A DNA stretch of 64,000 nucleotides from Roseomonas sp. (GTDB taxonomy: Bacteria > Pseudomonadota > Alphaproteobacteria > Acetobacterales > Acetobacteraceae). The position numbers were made by a program, and so were the translations under genes. The DNA lies in NCBI GenBank assembly GCA_020249925.1, contig JADCER010000001.1, positions 293,285 to 357,284 of the forward strand. Reading direction: 5' to 3'. Shown here piece after piece: positions 1 to 9,691 of the stretch (positions within the stretch are counted from its first letter, which is position 1; each line of letters begins with the position of its first letter). The notes under the pieces are model-generated. The model was given only the letters and a program-made list of their open reading frames with translations, ran no database searches and had not been told where the DNA came from.

Positions 1-2
1 CC

Positions 3-989
3 ATTGGTGTATTGGCGCTGACGGTTGCCAAGGCCATGGCACTGCTGGTGCCCCTGCTGGTGATGGTTGCGTTCCTGACACTGGCGGAACGCAAGGTGCT
101 GGCGGCGATGCAAATGCGTCGTGGCCCCAATGTTGTTGGCCCATTCGGTTTGCTGCAGCCCTTCGCCGATGCGCTCAAGATGCTGCTCAAGGAAACCATT
201 GTGCCGACAGGGGCGAATAAGGTCCTGTTCCTGTTCGCGCCAATGCTGACCTTCATGCTGGCCATGCTCGCCTGGGCGGTGATCCCAGTGAATGATGGCT
301 GGGCGATTGCCGATATCAATGTCGGCATTCTCTATCTTTTTGCCATTTCATCGCTGGGCGTTTACGGCATCATCATCGCGGGCTGGGCTTCCAATTCGAA
401 ATACGCCTTCCTCGGCGCGCTGCGTTCCGCCGCGCAGATGGTGTCTTACGAAGTCAGCATGGGCTTTGTGATTGTGACCGTGCTGCTGTGCGTGGGGTCG
501 CTCAATCTGAATGACATTGTGAAGGCGCAGGAGAATCTTTGGTTCTTCATTCCGCTTTTCCCGATGTTCGTGATTTTCTTCATCTCGACCCTGGCCGAGA
601 CCAATCGCGCACCGTTTGACTTGCCGGAAGGCGAAAGCGAATTGGTGGCGGGCTTTTTCGTTGAATATAGCAGCATGTCCTTCGCGCTATTCTTCCTTGG
701 CGAATACGCGAATATGATCCTGATGGCGTCGCTGACGACGATCCTGTTCCTCGGGGGCTGGTACCCGCCATTCGGCATTGAGCCCTTTACCTGGATCCCC
801 GGGCCTGTGTGGTTCGTGTTGAAGGTCTGCTTCCTGCTGTTTGTCTTTATCTGGGTGCGCGCCACCTTCCCGCGCTACCGCTATGACCAGTTGATGCGGC
901 TCGGCTGGAAGGTGTTTCTGCCCTTCAGCCTGATCTGGCTGGTGATTACCGCCGCCGTTCTGAAACTGACCGGCTGGCTGCCGGCTTGA
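3..989 (+). CDS. nuoH: NADH-quinone oxidoreductase subunit H (5' end outside window)
   Basis: Membrane subunit of complex I that helps form the quinone cavity where the peripheral arm meets the membrane arm. The frame is already open at the window edge (I-G-V-L before ALTVAKAM), so the true start lies to the left; an internal TTG at 12 is not the start. Visible are the family signature [10 protein letters not shown] followed by RRGPN, the conserved acidic loop [16 protein letters not shown] (about residue 196 of the visible part), and about eight hydrophobic helices. It is the first gene of the nuoH-I-J-K-L-M-N run, 13 bp before nuoI. Family assignment is certain; only the N-terminus is missing. 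Confidence 0.97.
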   Translation: MGVLALTVAKAMALLVPLLVMVAFLTLAERKVLAAMQMRRGPNVVGPFGLLQPFADALKMLLKETIVPTGANKVLFLFAPMLTFMLAMLAWAVIPVNDGWAIADINVGILYLFAISSLGVYGIIIAGWASNSKYAFLGALRSAAQMVSYEVSMGFVIVTVLLCVGSLNLNDIVKAQENLWFFIPLFPMFVIFFISTLAETNRAPFDLPEGESELVAGFFVEYSSMSFALFFLGEYANMILMASLTTILFLGGWYPPFGIEPFTWIPGPVWFVLKVCFLLFVFIWVRATFPRYRYDQLMRLGWKVFLPFSLIWLVITAAVLKLTGWLPA

Positions 990-1002
990 TGGGGCGCTGA
1001 AC

Positions 1003-1491
1003 ATGGCTTCTCTCGATCGCGTCGCACGCAGCCTGCTGCTCACGGAAATCGTCTCCGGCATGGCGCTGACCTTGAAGTATTTCTTCAAGAAGAAGGTGAC
1101 GCTGAACTACCCCTATGAACGCGGGCCGCTTGGGCCGCGCTTCAAGGGTGAACATGCGCTGCGCCGTTACCCGAATGGCGAAGAACGCTGCATTGCCTGC
1201 AAATTATGTGAGGCTGTCTGCCCCGCCCAGGCCATCACCATCGAAGCCGAACCACGGGAAGATGGCAGCCGCCGCACCACGCGCTACGACATTGACATGA
1301 CCAAGTGCATCTATTGCGGCTTGTGCGAAGAAGCCTGCCCAGTGGATGCCATTGTCGAAGGGCCGAATATGGAATTCGCGGTCGAGCGGCGGGAAGAACT
1401 CATCTACACCAAGGAAAAGCTGCTCGATAATGGCGATCGTTGGGAACCAATGCTGGCTGAGAGGCTACGCCTCGATGCGCCATATCGGTAA
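1003..1491 (+). CDS. nuoI: NADH-quinone oxidoreductase subunit I, 2x[4Fe-4S] ferredoxin-type
   Basis: Peripheral-arm subunit of complex I that carries iron-sulfur clusters N6a and N6b and passes electrons towards NuoB and the quinone site. The 162-residue product has two classical four-cysteine motifs, [12 protein letters not shown] (C63, C66, C69, C73) and [12 protein letters not shown] (C102, C105, C108, C112), and an amphipathic N-terminus that docks on the membrane. ATG at 1003 gives the usual family length. It sits between nuoH and nuoJ with short gaps, as expected for one transcript. Confidence 0.98.
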   Translation: MASLDRVARSLLLTEIVSGMALTLKYFFKKKVTLNYPYERGPLGPRFKGEHALRRYPNGEERCIACKLCEAVCPAQAITIEAEPREDGSRRTTRYDIDMTKCIYCGLCEEACPVDAIVEGPNMEFAVERREELIYTKEKLLDNGDRWEPMLAERLRLDAPYR

Positions 1492-1506
1492 GGGAAGGGG
1501 CGTTTG

Positions 1507-2193
1507 ATGATTGCCGCTCTTGCCTTTTACGCCTTTGCCGCGGTGCTGATTGGTTCCGCCGTGATGGTGGTGACCAGCCGGAACCCGGTGCATAGCGTGC
1601 TGTTCCTGATCCTGGCCTTCTTCAATGCCGCGGGGTTGTTCCTGCTAACCGGCGCCGAATTCCTGGCCATGATTTTGGTGATTGTCTATGTCGGCGCGGT
1701 CGCGGTCCTGTTCCTGTTCGTGGTCATGATGCTGGATATTGATTTCTCCCGACTGCGGGAAGGCTTTCAGCGTTACGCACCTGTGGGCGCGCTGATTGGC
1801 CTGGTGCTACTGGTGCAATTGGTCATGGTGATGATCGGCTGGCGCATGGCACCCGGAGCGATGGCGCTACGGCTCAATGAAACGCCGACGGATGTCGCGA
1901 ATGCGGAAGCGCTCGGGCGCATTCTTTATACCGATTATATCTATCTGTTTCAGGGCTGCGGCCTGATCCTGCTGGTGGCGATGATTGGCGCCATTGTGCT
2001 GACCCTGCGCGACAAGCCGAATTCCAAGCGGCAGAATATTGCGGAACAGATCGCGCGTGCGGGGTCTGTGACGAATGTCGCGGTGCCAACCGGGGCGGGC
2101 TTGAAGCAATTGGGCATTCGTCGCCCGCCACTGCCCGAGGAAGTCGCGCCCAAGCCCATTGAGCATCACCACGGCCATGGGGGGCATCACTGA
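1507..2193 (+). CDS. nuoJ: NADH-quinone oxidoreductase subunit J
   Basis: Membrane subunit of complex I next to the quinone cavity. The ATG at 1507 is preferred over an in-frame TTG at 1504; a purine-rich AAGGGAAGGGG stretch (1490-1500) lies just upstream. The 228-residue product has five hydrophobic segments, with the conserved [21 protein letters not shown] helix region around residues 53-75, and a His-rich cytoplasmic tail (HHHGHGGHH). It is followed almost directly by nuoK. Confidence 0.97.
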   Translation: MIAALAFYAFAAVLIGSAVMVVTSRNPVHSVLFLILAFFNAAGLFLLTGAEFLAMILVIVYVGAVAVLFLFVVMMLDIDFSRLREGFQRYAPVGALIGLVLLVQLVMVMIGWRMAPGAMALRLNETPTDVANAEALGRILYTDYIYLFQGCGLILLVAMIGAIVLTLRDKPNSKRQNIAEQIARAGSVTNVAVPTGAGLKQLGIRRPPLPEEVAPKPIEHHHGHGGHH

Positions 2194-2194
2194 C

Positions 2195-2503
2195 ATGACC
2201 ATCGGCCTGTCCCATTTCCTGACCGTTGCGGCGATCCTGTTCGTCCTTGGCATTTTCGGGATTTTCCTGAACCGCAAGAATGTCATCGTCATTCTGATGT
2301 CGGTGGAATTGATCCTGCTGGCGGTCAATCTGAACCTGGTGGCATTTTCGGCGCATTTGAATGATCTGGCTGGCCAGGTCTTCACCATGTTCATCCTGAC
2401 CGTGGCGGCGGCTGAGGCCGCGATTGGCCTTGCCATTCTTGTTGTCTACTTCCGCAACCGCGGTTCGATCGAGGTCGAGGATATCTCGACCCTGAAGGGT
2501 TAG
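2195..2503 (+). CDS. nuoK: NADH-quinone oxidoreductase subunit K
   Basis: Small membrane subunit (102 aa, three helices) of the complex I proton-pumping module. The conserved membrane glutamates are visible in [12 protein letters not shown] and [10 protein letters not shown]. The frame stays open upstream to a TTG at 2159, but the ATG at 2195 gives the standard NuoK N-terminus (MTIGLSHFL) and begins one base after the nuoJ stop, so that start was chosen. Confidence 0.97.
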   Translation: MTIGLSHFLTVAAILFVLGIFGIFLNRKNVIVILMSVELILLAVNLNLVAFSAHLNDLAGQVFTMFILTVAAAEAAIGLAILVVYFRNRGSIEVEDISTLKG

Positions 2504-2507
2504 CGCG

Positions 2508-4418
2508 ATGTTTGTCGGCGCCGTTTTCTTCCCGCTGCTGGGTGCGACCATTGCGGGTTTCTTTGGTCGCTGGATTGGCGACAAGGCTTCGCAGTGGGTC
2601 ACGGTGATCTGCATGGCGCTGGCCGCCATTTGCGGTGTGGCTTCCTTTGTTGAAGTGGCCTTGGGCCATGCGCCGCAAACCGTTGTGCTGCTGCGCTTCC
2701 TGGATGTCGGGTCCTTCGGGCTGGATTGGGCGCTGCGCTATGACACGCTGAGTGTGGTGATGGTGGCAATGGTCACCTGCATTTCCACGCTGATCCATCT
2801 GTATAGCGTCGGCTATATGTCGCATGACCCGACCACGCCGCGCTTCTTCGCCTATCTGTCGCTGTTCACCTTTATGATGCTGATGCTGGTAACAGCGGAT
2901 AATCTGGTGCAATTGTTCTTCGGCTGGGAAGGTGTCGGTCTCGCTTCCTATCTGCTGATTGGCTATTGGTATGAAAAGGAAAGCGCCTGTGCGGCGGCGA
3001 TGAAGGCCTTCATCGTCAATCGCGTTGGCGATCTGTTCTTCATGCTGGGGCTGTGCCTGACCTTCTGGGTCTTTGGGTCCATCGAATTCAGCGAAATCTT
3101 TGGCGCCATTGACCAGCACAAGGATGCGCGCTTCGCCGGCCTGCCGGCTTATGAGGTGATTTGCATCCTGCTCTTCCTCGGCGCCTGCGGTAAATCGGCA
3201 CAGCTTGGCCTGCACACCTGGTTGCCGGATGCGATGGAAGGGCCGACGCCGGTTTCCGCGCTGATCCATGCCGCGACCATGGTGACGGCTGGCGTGTTTC
3301 TGGTGGCGCGCATGTCGCCGGTCTTTGAATATGCGCCGATAGCGCTTGCCATCGTAACCGTGGTGGGTGCTTCAACCGCGCTATTCGCCGCGACCATTGG
3401 CTGCGTGCAGAACGACATCAAGCGCATCATTGCCTATTCCACCTGTTCGCAGCTTGGCTACATGTTCTTCGCGGCCGGGGTTGGTGCCTATCAGGGCGCG
3501 GTTTTCCATCTTTTCACGCATGCCTTCTTCAAGGCGCTGCTGTTCCTTTCTGCCGGTGCGGTGATCCATGCCATGTCGGAAGAACAGGATATCCGCAAAA
3601 TGGGCGGGATCTGGAAGAAGATCCCCGTAACCTATGCTGTCATGTGGATTGGGTCCTTGGCACTTGCGGGTGTGCCTTATTTCGCCGGCTATTATTCCAA
3701 GGATTTTGTGCTGGAAGCGGCTTATGCGGCGCATTCCGGGGTTGGGATGTATGCCTTTATCTGCGGCTTGCTCGCGGCCTTCCTGACCGCCTTTTATTCC
3801 TGGCGCTTGCTGATCCTGACCTTCCATGGCGCGCCGCGGGCAGATCATCACACCATGGAACATGTGCATGAAAGCCCCGCGGTGATGCTGGTGCCGCTGC
3901 TGCTGTTGGCGGTGGGCGCGATGTTTGCGGGCGTAGTCTTCGCGCCTTCCTTCATCGGCCATCATTGGGAAGAATTCTGGAACGGCGCCATCGTCAATGC
4001 GGCCCATAATCACATCATGCATCACGTGCATGAAGTGCCAGGCTGGGTGCCGCTGGCGCCAACCATTGTCGGGCTTGGCGGCATCGCACTCGCTTACGTG
4101 ATGTATATGTTCGTGCCCCATCTGCCGGCAGCGCTGGCGAATGCGCTGCCAGGCGTGCATCGCTTCCTGCTCAACAAATGGTATTTTGATGAGCTTTATG
4201 ACGCGATCTTTGTGCGCCCCGCGCGCGCGCTTTCGCGCGGCTTTTGGAAAATCGGCGATGTGCGCATCATTGATGGTGTGCCCAATGGCTTGGCCGCTTC
4301 GGTGGCCGGCGCAGCCCGTCAGGCGGTATCGCTGCAAACCGGACGTGTCGCGAGTTACGCCTTCACCATGATTGTGGGGCTTGTTGTGCTTGTTTCTCTG
4401 CTGCTGTTCGGGGGCTGA
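2508..4418 (+). CDS. nuoL: NADH-quinone oxidoreductase subunit L
   Basis: The distal antiporter-like proton-pumping subunit of complex I, 636 aa. It has about 15 hydrophobic helices and the Mrp-type core, including FFGWEGVGLASYLLIGYWY (the helix-5 glutamate), LHTWLPDAMEGPTPVSALIH and the discontinuous helix around TMVTAGVFL. The C-terminal part contains the long lateral helix that clamps the membrane arm. It starts 4 bp after nuoK and ends 2 bp before nuoM. Confidence 0.98.
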   Translation: MFVGAVFFPLLGATIAGFFGRWIGDKASQWVTVICMALAAICGVASFVEVALGHAPQTVVLLRFLDVGSFGLDWALRYDTLSVVMVAMVTCISTLIHLYSVGYMSHDPTTPRFFAYLSLFTFMMLMLVTADNLVQLFFGWEGVGLASYLLIGYWYEKESACAAAMKAFIVNRVGDLFFMLGLCLTFWVFGSIEFSEIFGAIDQHKDARFAGLPAYEVICILLFLGACGKSAQLGLHTWLPDAMEGPTPVSALIHAATMVTAGVFLVARMSPVFEYAPIALAIVTVVGASTALFAATIGCVQNDIKRIIAYSTCSQLGYMFFAAGVGAYQGAVFHLFTHAFFKALLFLSAGAVIHAMSEEQDIRKMGGIWKKIPVTYAVMWIGSLALAGVPYFAGYYSKDFVLEAAYAAHSGVGMYAFICGLLAAFLTAFYSWRLLILTFHGAPRADHHTMEHVHESPAVMLVPLLLLAVGAMFAGVVFAPSFIGHHWEEFWNGAIVNAAHNHIMHHVHEVPGWVPLAPTIVGLGGIALAYVMYMFVPHLPAALANALPGVHRFLLNKWYFDELYDAIFVRPARALSRGFWKIGDVRIIDGVPNGLAASVAGAARQAVSLQTGRVASYAFTMIVGLVVLVSLLLFGG

Positions 4419-4420
4419 AG

Positions 4421-5932
4421 ATGATGGGTGTCGGTTTCCCCTTGCTCAGCCTGCTGACCTTCCTGCCCTTGGCGGGGGTGGCGATCATTCTTGCCGTGCG
4501 TGGTGATGAGCAGACAGTCGCCAGCAATGCGCGCTGGACCGCCCTTTGGACCAGCCTGATCACCTTCATGCTGTCGCTCGTGCTGTGGTTCCGCTTTGAC
4601 AAGAACGAAGCTGAGTTCCAATTCGTCGAAAGGCTCGATTGGCTCTCGGATTTCGGTGTGAGCTACCACATGGGTGTGGATGGCATTTCGGTGCTGTTTG
4701 TGCTGCTGGCCACGCTGCTGACGCCCATTTGCATCCTGGCTTCCTGGGAATCCGTTCAGACCCGGGTGCGCGAATACATGATCGCCTTCCTGATCCTTGA
4801 GACCATGATGGTCGGCATGTTCTGCGCGCTTGATTTCGTGGTCTTCTACATCTTCTTCGAAGGCGTTCTGATCCCGATGTTCCTGATCATCGGCGTCTGG
4901 GGTGGGCAGCGGCGTGTCTATGCGGCGTTCAAGCTGTTCTTGTACACCTTGCTCGGCTCCGTGCTCATGCTGCTCGCCATTCTGCTGCTGTGGTACAAGG
5001 CCGGCACGACGGATATTCTGGAGCTCTTTACGCTCACCATTCCGCCATCGCTGCAAACCTGGATTTTCCTGGCCTTCTTCGCCTCCTTCGCCGTCAAGGT
5101 GCCGATGTGGCCAGTGCATACCTGGCTGCCGGATGCGCATGTGGAAGCGCCAACGGCGGGCTCGGTCATTCTGGCCGGCGTGCTGTTGAAGATGGGCGCT
5201 TACGGGTTCCTGCGCTTCAGCCTGCCCTTGCTCCCGGTCGCGAGTGCAGAATTCGCGCCCTGGATTTTTGCGCTCTCCATCGTGGCCATTGTCTATACCT
5301 CGCTGGTGGCATTGGCGCAGGAGGATATGAAGAAGCTGATCGCTTATTCATCGGTCGCGCATATGGGCATCGTCACACTTGGCATCTTCACCTTTACGCA
5401 GCAGGGAATTTCGGGCGCCTTGTTCACCATGCTCTCGCATGGCGTCATCTCCAGCGCGCTGTTTCTCTGCGTGGGCGTTTTGTATGACCGGGTGCATTCG
5501 CGCGAAATCGCGCGCTATGGCGGTGTGGCGAAAATCATGCCGGCCTATGCCTTGGTGTTTATGCTGTTTACCATGGCATCCGTCGCGTTGCCTGGCCTTG
5601 CCGGCTTCCCGGGTGAATTGCTGGTGATCCTGGGCGCCTGGAAGGTCAGCCCCTGGGTCGCCTTTGGCGCGGCGCTCGGCATGATTCTAGGGGCGGCCTA
5701 TATGCTCTATCTATATCGCCGCGTCGTCTTCGGGCGCATCACGCGCGATGATTTGCGTGGCCTGCTTGATCTTTCGCCGCGCGAATATGCCGTATTCGCG
5801 CCACTGATCGTGCTGACGATCTGGATGGGCATTTATCCGCAAAGCTTCCTGTCCTTCTTTGAAGCCTCAGTCGCGGCGCTGGTGGAACGGCATCACGCCG
5901 CGCTTGGCGCAGCACGGCTCGCGGGGTTGTAA
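4421..5932 (+). CDS. nuoM: NADH-quinone oxidoreductase subunit M
   Basis: Antiporter-like proton-pumping subunit of complex I, 503 aa, with about 14 membrane helices. Family hallmarks are FYIFFEGVLIPMFLIIGVWGG (conserved helix-5 glutamate), VHTWLPDAHVEAPTAGSVIL with the conserved lysine in GVLLKMGAYG, and SSVAHMG. The start ATG at 4421 lies 2 bp after the nuoL stop. Confidence 0.98.
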   Translation: MMGVGFPLLSLLTFLPLAGVAIILAVRGDEQTVASNARWTALWTSLITFMLSLVLWFRFDKNEAEFQFVERLDWLSDFGVSYHMGVDGISVLFVLLATLLTPICILASWESVQTRVREYMIAFLILETMMVGMFCALDFVVFYIFFEGVLIPMFLIIGVWGGQRRVYAAFKLFLYTLLGSVLMLLAILLLWYKAGTTDILELFTLTIPPSLQTWIFLAFFASFAVKVPMWPVHTWLPDAHVEAPTAGSVILAGVLLKMGAYGFLRFSLPLLPVASAEFAPWIFALSIVAIVYTSLVALAQEDMKKLIAYSSVAHMGIVTLGIFTFTQQGISGALFTMLSHGVISSALFLCVGVLYDRVHSREIARYGGVAKIMPAYALVFMLFTMASVALPGLAGFPGELLVILGAWKVSPWVAFGAALGMILGAAYMLYLYRRVVFGRITRDDLRGLLDLSPREYAVFAPLIVLTIWMGIYPQSFLSFFEASVAALVERHHAALGAARLAGL

Positions 5933-5936
5933 GATC

Positions 5937-7358
5937 ATGAATTGGATGCTCGCCCTGCCCGAGATTGTGCTGGCCTGCGCAGGCCTTGCCATTCTTATGA
6001 TCGGCGTGCTGCCGCGGCAGAATATGTTCTTCGGCTGCACCATGGCTTCCATCGGCGCTTTGGTCATCACCGCCGCGCTGGTGCTGACTGTGCCGGATGG
6101 CACGGGCTTCGCCGGTCAGGTGATTTCCGATGGCTTTGCGCGCTTCATGAAGCTGCTTGTGCTGCTGGGGGCAGCGATTGGCATGCTGATGGCGCTTGAT
6201 TTCAACACGCGCGAAGGCCTCGATCGCTTCGAATACCCGGTGCTGCTGCTGTTTGCGACACTCGGCATGCTGATCATGTTGAGCGCGAATGATTTCATGA
6301 CTGTCTATATCGGCTTGGAATTGCTCTCGCTCAGCCTTTACGTCGTCGCCGCCTTTCATCGGGATAATGAGCAATCGGCCGAAGCCGGCTTGAAATACTT
6401 CGTGCTGGGTGCCCTGGCGTCGGGCCTGTTTCTGTATGGGGCGTCGCTGGTCTATGGCTTTGCCGGTACGACGAATTTTGAGCGTATCGCGCTTGCGCTG
6501 CTTGATCCCGCAAGCCGCAGCCAGGGGCTGACCGTGGGGCTGATCTTCATCCTGGCGGGCCTTGCCTTCAAGGTTTCCGCCGTGCCGTTTCACATGTGGA
6601 CGCCCGATGTTTATGAAGGCGCGCCCACACCTGTCACCGCATTCTTCGCTGCCGCGCCGAAAGTGGCTGCGATTGCCTTGCTCACGCGCGTCCTCGCCGG
6701 GCCTTTCGCTGATCTTGCCGCGCAATGGCAGCAGGTGATCATCCTGATCTCGCTTGCTTCCATGGTGCTCGGCGCGCTTGCCGCTGTTGGGCAGCGCGAT
6801 ATCAAGCGCCTCATGGCCTATTCTTCGATCGGGCATATCGGTTACGCGCTGATGGGCCTTGCGGTGGCGAGTGATGAGGGCCTGCATGGCCTGATGGTTT
6901 ATATGGCGATCTACCTTGCCATGAATCTCGGCGCCTTTGCGGTGCTGATCGCCATGCGTCGGCAGGGCAAGGCCGTGTCGCGCATTGAAGACCTGGCCGG
7001 GCTTGGCAAGACCGATCCCGCGATGGCGATGTGGATGACGATTTTCATGTTCTCCATGGCGGGCATTCCGCCGCTCGCGGGCTTCTTCGGCAAGCTTTAT
7101 GTCTTCCTGGCTGCGGTGCAGGGCGGGTTCTGGACTTTGGCGGTGGTTGGGGTGCTCACCTCCGTGATTTCGGCCTTTTATTATCTGCGCGTCGTCAAGG
7201 TGATGTATTTCGATGACGTGCAGGCACCGTTGGATGCGCGCCCGCAGACGCTGACGATGGTGATGGCCATTTCCGGCATTTTCACCACGTTGTTTTTCCT
7301 GATGCCGGCGCCCTTGGTGCGTGCGGCGCAGGAAGCGGTTTCCGCGCTGATGGGGTAA
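5937..7358 (+). CDS. nuoN: NADH-quinone oxidoreductase subunit N
   Basis: Third antiporter-like subunit of complex I, 473 aa. It is recognised by LLALELLSLSLYV-like sequence (here YIGLELLSLSLYVVAAF), KVSAVPFHMWTPDVYEGAPTP and YSSIGHIGYALMG. The frame extends upstream inside nuoM, but ATG 5937 (MNWMLALPE) gives the standard N-terminus and lies 4 bp after nuoM. It is the last nuo gene in the window; no terminator is obvious in the 87 bp that follow. Confidence 0.97.
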   Translation: MNWMLALPEIVLACAGLAILMIGVLPRQNMFFGCTMASIGALVITAALVLTVPDGTGFAGQVISDGFARFMKLLVLLGAAIGMLMALDFNTREGLDRFEYPVLLLFATLGMLIMLSANDFMTVYIGLELLSLSLYVVAAFHRDNEQSAEAGLKYFVLGALASGLFLYGASLVYGFAGTTNFERIALALLDPASRSQGLTVGLIFILAGLAFKVSAVPFHMWTPDVYEGAPTPVTAFFAAAPKVAAIALLTRVLAGPFADLAAQWQQVIILISLASMVLGALAAVGQRDIKRLMAYSSIGHIGYALMGLAVASDEGLHGLMVYMAIYLAMNLGAFAVLIAMRRQGKAVSRIEDLAGLGKTDPAMAMWMTIFMFSMAGIPPLAGFFGKLYVFLAAVQGGFWTLAVVGVLTSVISAFYYLRVVKVMYFDDVQAPLDARPQTLTMVMAISGIFTTLFFLMPAPLVRAAQEAVSALMG

Positions 7359-7445
7359 AGCCCTGGCGCGCGCAAGCGTCGCAGCACCGTTTGCCTAGCC
7401 AGCCCATGATCCTTTTTGATAAGCCGGACGAAAAAGGAGAAAAAA

Positions 7446-8045
7446 ATGACACAAGTGTTGGGGCATCTCCGTTTCATGGTTATCGTCGGGGCGTTAACCC
7501 TCGCGGGCTGCGCACAGGATTCGCCGTCGCCGGCAGGAAGCTCGGCTCAGCCAATTATCGAGCGGATGGAAACGCAGCGTTTCTCTGTTGATGTTCTTTT
7601 CTTTAACCGCAATCTGCGTTCATCCGCGCTTCCTGAGTATAGCTGGTGGCACGTGAGGAGCCTCTCGCCCCAGATCATCACGGTGATGCACGCGAGCGGA
7701 ATCCCTTGGGACTATCCCGGAATCGCAAGCCAAGCCTGCAGCCCCGCCGTTACCGAGCGAAGTATCGGCCCAGGTAATCTGCCGATTGTAATCCGCAAAG
7801 ATTGCAGGGATGCCATGGTTAATTTAGGTTATACACTAAGTCCGTTTGCATTGATCTTGCATGGGCCTGTCCTGGCCCCGACTCTCTTAGCCCAGGAAGA
7901 ATCCTTTACCACCGTCTTCCGCAAACGTGACGGCATGATGCTGGCGCGCTATCTCTCTACTGATGTAAGCCGCTTCCAACTCCTGCTCCTTGATCCCAGC
8001 TTTGGTGTGAAGGAGGCAAGAGAACTCAGCAGACAACTCAACTGA
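7446..8045 (+). CDS. hypothetical lipoprotein
   Basis: A 199-residue protein that I do not recognise. The start is ATG 7446, preceded by a strong AAGGAG ribosome-binding site (7434-7439); a TTG ten codons upstream is less likely. The N-terminus is a type II signal peptide: a hydrophobic stretch followed by the lipobox LAGC (cysteine at about residue 21), so the product is probably anchored to a membrane on the periplasmic side. The mature part has no motif I can name; there are two cysteines (ACSP..., KDCRD). Codon use looks less GC-biased than in the flanking nuo and birA genes, and it interrupts the otherwise conserved nuoN-birA order, so it may be a lineage-specific insertion. Confidence 0.75.
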   Translation: MTQVLGHLRFMVIVGALTLAGCAQDSPSPAGSSAQPIIERMETQRFSVDVLFFNRNLRSSALPEYSWWHVRSLSPQIITVMHASGIPWDYPGIASQACSPAVTERSIGPGNLPIVIRKDCRDAMVNLGYTLSPFALILHGPVLAPTLLAQEESFTTVFRKRDGMMLARYLSTDVSRFQLLLLDPSFGVKEARELSRQLN

Positions 8046-8124
8046 TTCTTGGCTTTACGCGCTGAAGCTTAGGAACATCCGGTTCCGACTTTACAGTGCT
8101 GGGCTTTGAGGCCCATATCTTGCC

Positions 8125-8865
8125 ATGCCGCCGCCCCCCACCACCGCCTTTCGCCTTGAATGCCATGAGGTGCTGGAGAGCACCTCATCCGCGCTGAAGC
8201 AGCGTGCCGAAGCCGGCGAAGTCGAAGGGCGCGCCATTCTGGCGCGGCGCCAAAGCGCGGGTAGGGGAAGGCAGGGCAGGGGGTGGGAAAGTCCGGTGGG
8301 CAATCTCTATCTTTCCGTACTACTGCGTCCCGCCGTGGCGCTACGGGAGGCTCCGCAATGGTCGTTTGTGGCGGCGGTAGCCTTGGCGGAAACGCTGAAG
8401 CCCCTCCTGCCTCACGACGCCAGGCTCACCCTGAAATGGCCCAATGATCTGCTGCTGCATGGCGCCAAGGCCGCGGGCATTCTGGTAGAAACCGGTGTAG
8501 CCACGAATAACGCGCTTGATTGGATTTGCATCGGCATCGGCGTGAATATCGCCAGCAAGCCAAGCCTGCCGGACCGCGCCACTTCCTGCCTTGCGCAATT
8601 CCTGCCCGATCCACCCGCGCCTGAAATCTTGGCCAAAGCGCTGCTGCACAACCTGGCCCTTTGGCACGAAACCCGCCTTGCCCAAGGCTTCACGCCCATC
8701 CGCGATGCCTGGCTCCGCCATGGTCCCGCCATGGGTGCGCCTTTATCGGTGAAACGCGATGGCGCGCTGCTGGAAGGCGCCTTTGCCGGGCTATCGCCTG
8801 AAGGCGGGCTCAAGCTTGCCAAAGGCCGCGAAGTTCAGCTTATTCTGGCCGGGGAGATCATTTGA
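8125..8865 (+). CDS. birA: biotin--[acetyl-CoA-carboxylase] ligase
   Basis: Activates biotin as biotinyl-AMP and attaches it to the carboxyl-carrier lysine of acetyl-CoA carboxylase. The 246-residue product is the short class I form without the N-terminal DNA-binding domain of E. coli BirA, so it should not act as a repressor. The biotinyl-AMP-binding loop GRGRQGRGW is at residues 46-54 and the KWPNDLLL motif starts at K104. It is followed 3 bp later by coaX, in the nuo-birA-coaX-rnj order common in alphaproteobacteria. Confidence 0.95.
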   Translation: MPPPPTTAFRLECHEVLESTSSALKQRAEAGEVEGRAILARRQSAGRGRQGRGWESPVGNLYLSVLLRPAVALREAPQWSFVAAVALAETLKPLLPHDARLTLKWPNDLLLHGAKAAGILVETGVATNNALDWICIGIGVNIASKPSLPDRATSCLAQFLPDPPAPEILAKALLHNLALWHETRLAQGFTPIRDAWLRHGPAMGAPLSVKRDGALLEGAFAGLSPEGGLKLAKGREVQLILAGEII

Positions 8866-8868
8866 CCC

Positions 8869-9687
8869 ATGCTACTCGCCATTGATGCCGGCAATACCAA
8901 TGTCGTTTTCGCGGTCCATGACGGCACGGAATGGCGCGGGCGCTGGCGTATTGCCACGCGCGCGGACCGCACTTCGGATGAATACGCCGTCTGGCTGCTG
9001 ACGCTGTTCCAGCATGCCGGCGTAAAGCCCGATGATATCCTGCGCTGCGTCATCGGCACGGTGGTGCCGGCGGCACTTTACAATCTGCGCCGGCTTTGCC
9101 GCGAATGGATGGATTGCGAACCGCTGATTGCGCGCGCGCCGCTCGATTGGGGTTTCGCCATTCGCGTGGACCGGCCGGAAGAAGTGGGCGCTGACCGCCT
9201 GCTGAATGCACTCGCCGCGCATACCCGCTATGGCGGGCCGCTGATCGTGATTGATTTCGGCACCGCCACAACCTTCGACGTGGTGGATGGCGATGGGTCC
9301 TATCTGGGCGGCGCCATTTCGCCCGGCATCAATCTTTCCATCGAAGCGCTGCATAAGGCCGCCGCGCGCCTGCCGCGCATCGGCATTGGCCGCCCGCAAT
9401 CGGTGATTGGCCGCGCCACCGTGCCCGCCATGCAATCGGGCATTTATTGGGGCTATGTCGGCCTGGTGGAGGGCATTGTCTCCCGCATCAAGGCAGAATT
9501 CGGCGGGCCCATGAAGGTGATTGGTACGGGTGGCTTGGCACCGCTATTCGCCGAGGGCACCCTTGTCATTGAAAGAACCGATCCCGACATAACGCTGGAA
9601 GGGTTGCGCCTGCTGGCCGAGCGCAATCCTTCATCTGTCTTCCACCAAAGCGCGCTCCGCGATCCCCTCAGATCGGATTCTGACTAG
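8869..9687 (+). CDS. coaX: type III pantothenate kinase
   Basis: Phosphorylates pantothenate in the first step of coenzyme A synthesis. CoaX enzymes belong to the ASKHA fold and, unlike CoaA, are not feedback-inhibited by CoA. Visible motifs are the phosphate loop DAGNTN (residues 6-11), the pantothenate-site GADR (107-110) and the [10 protein letters not shown] segment (128-137). The length of 272 aa is normal. It lies between birA and rnj with 3-4 bp gaps, which suggests co-transcription. Confidence 0.96.
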   Translation: MLLAIDAGNTNVVFAVHDGTEWRGRWRIATRADRTSDEYAVWLLTLFQHAGVKPDDILRCVIGTVVPAALYNLRRLCREWMDCEPLIARAPLDWGFAIRVDRPEEVGADRLLNALAAHTRYGGPLIVIDFGTATTFDVVDGDGSYLGGAISPGINLSIEALHKAAARLPRIGIGRPQSVIGRATVPAMQSGIYWGYVGLVEGIVSRIKAEFGGPMKVIGTGGLAPLFAEGTLVIERTDPDITLEGLRLLAERNPSSVFHQSALRDPLRSDSD

Positions 9688-9691
9688 CACC

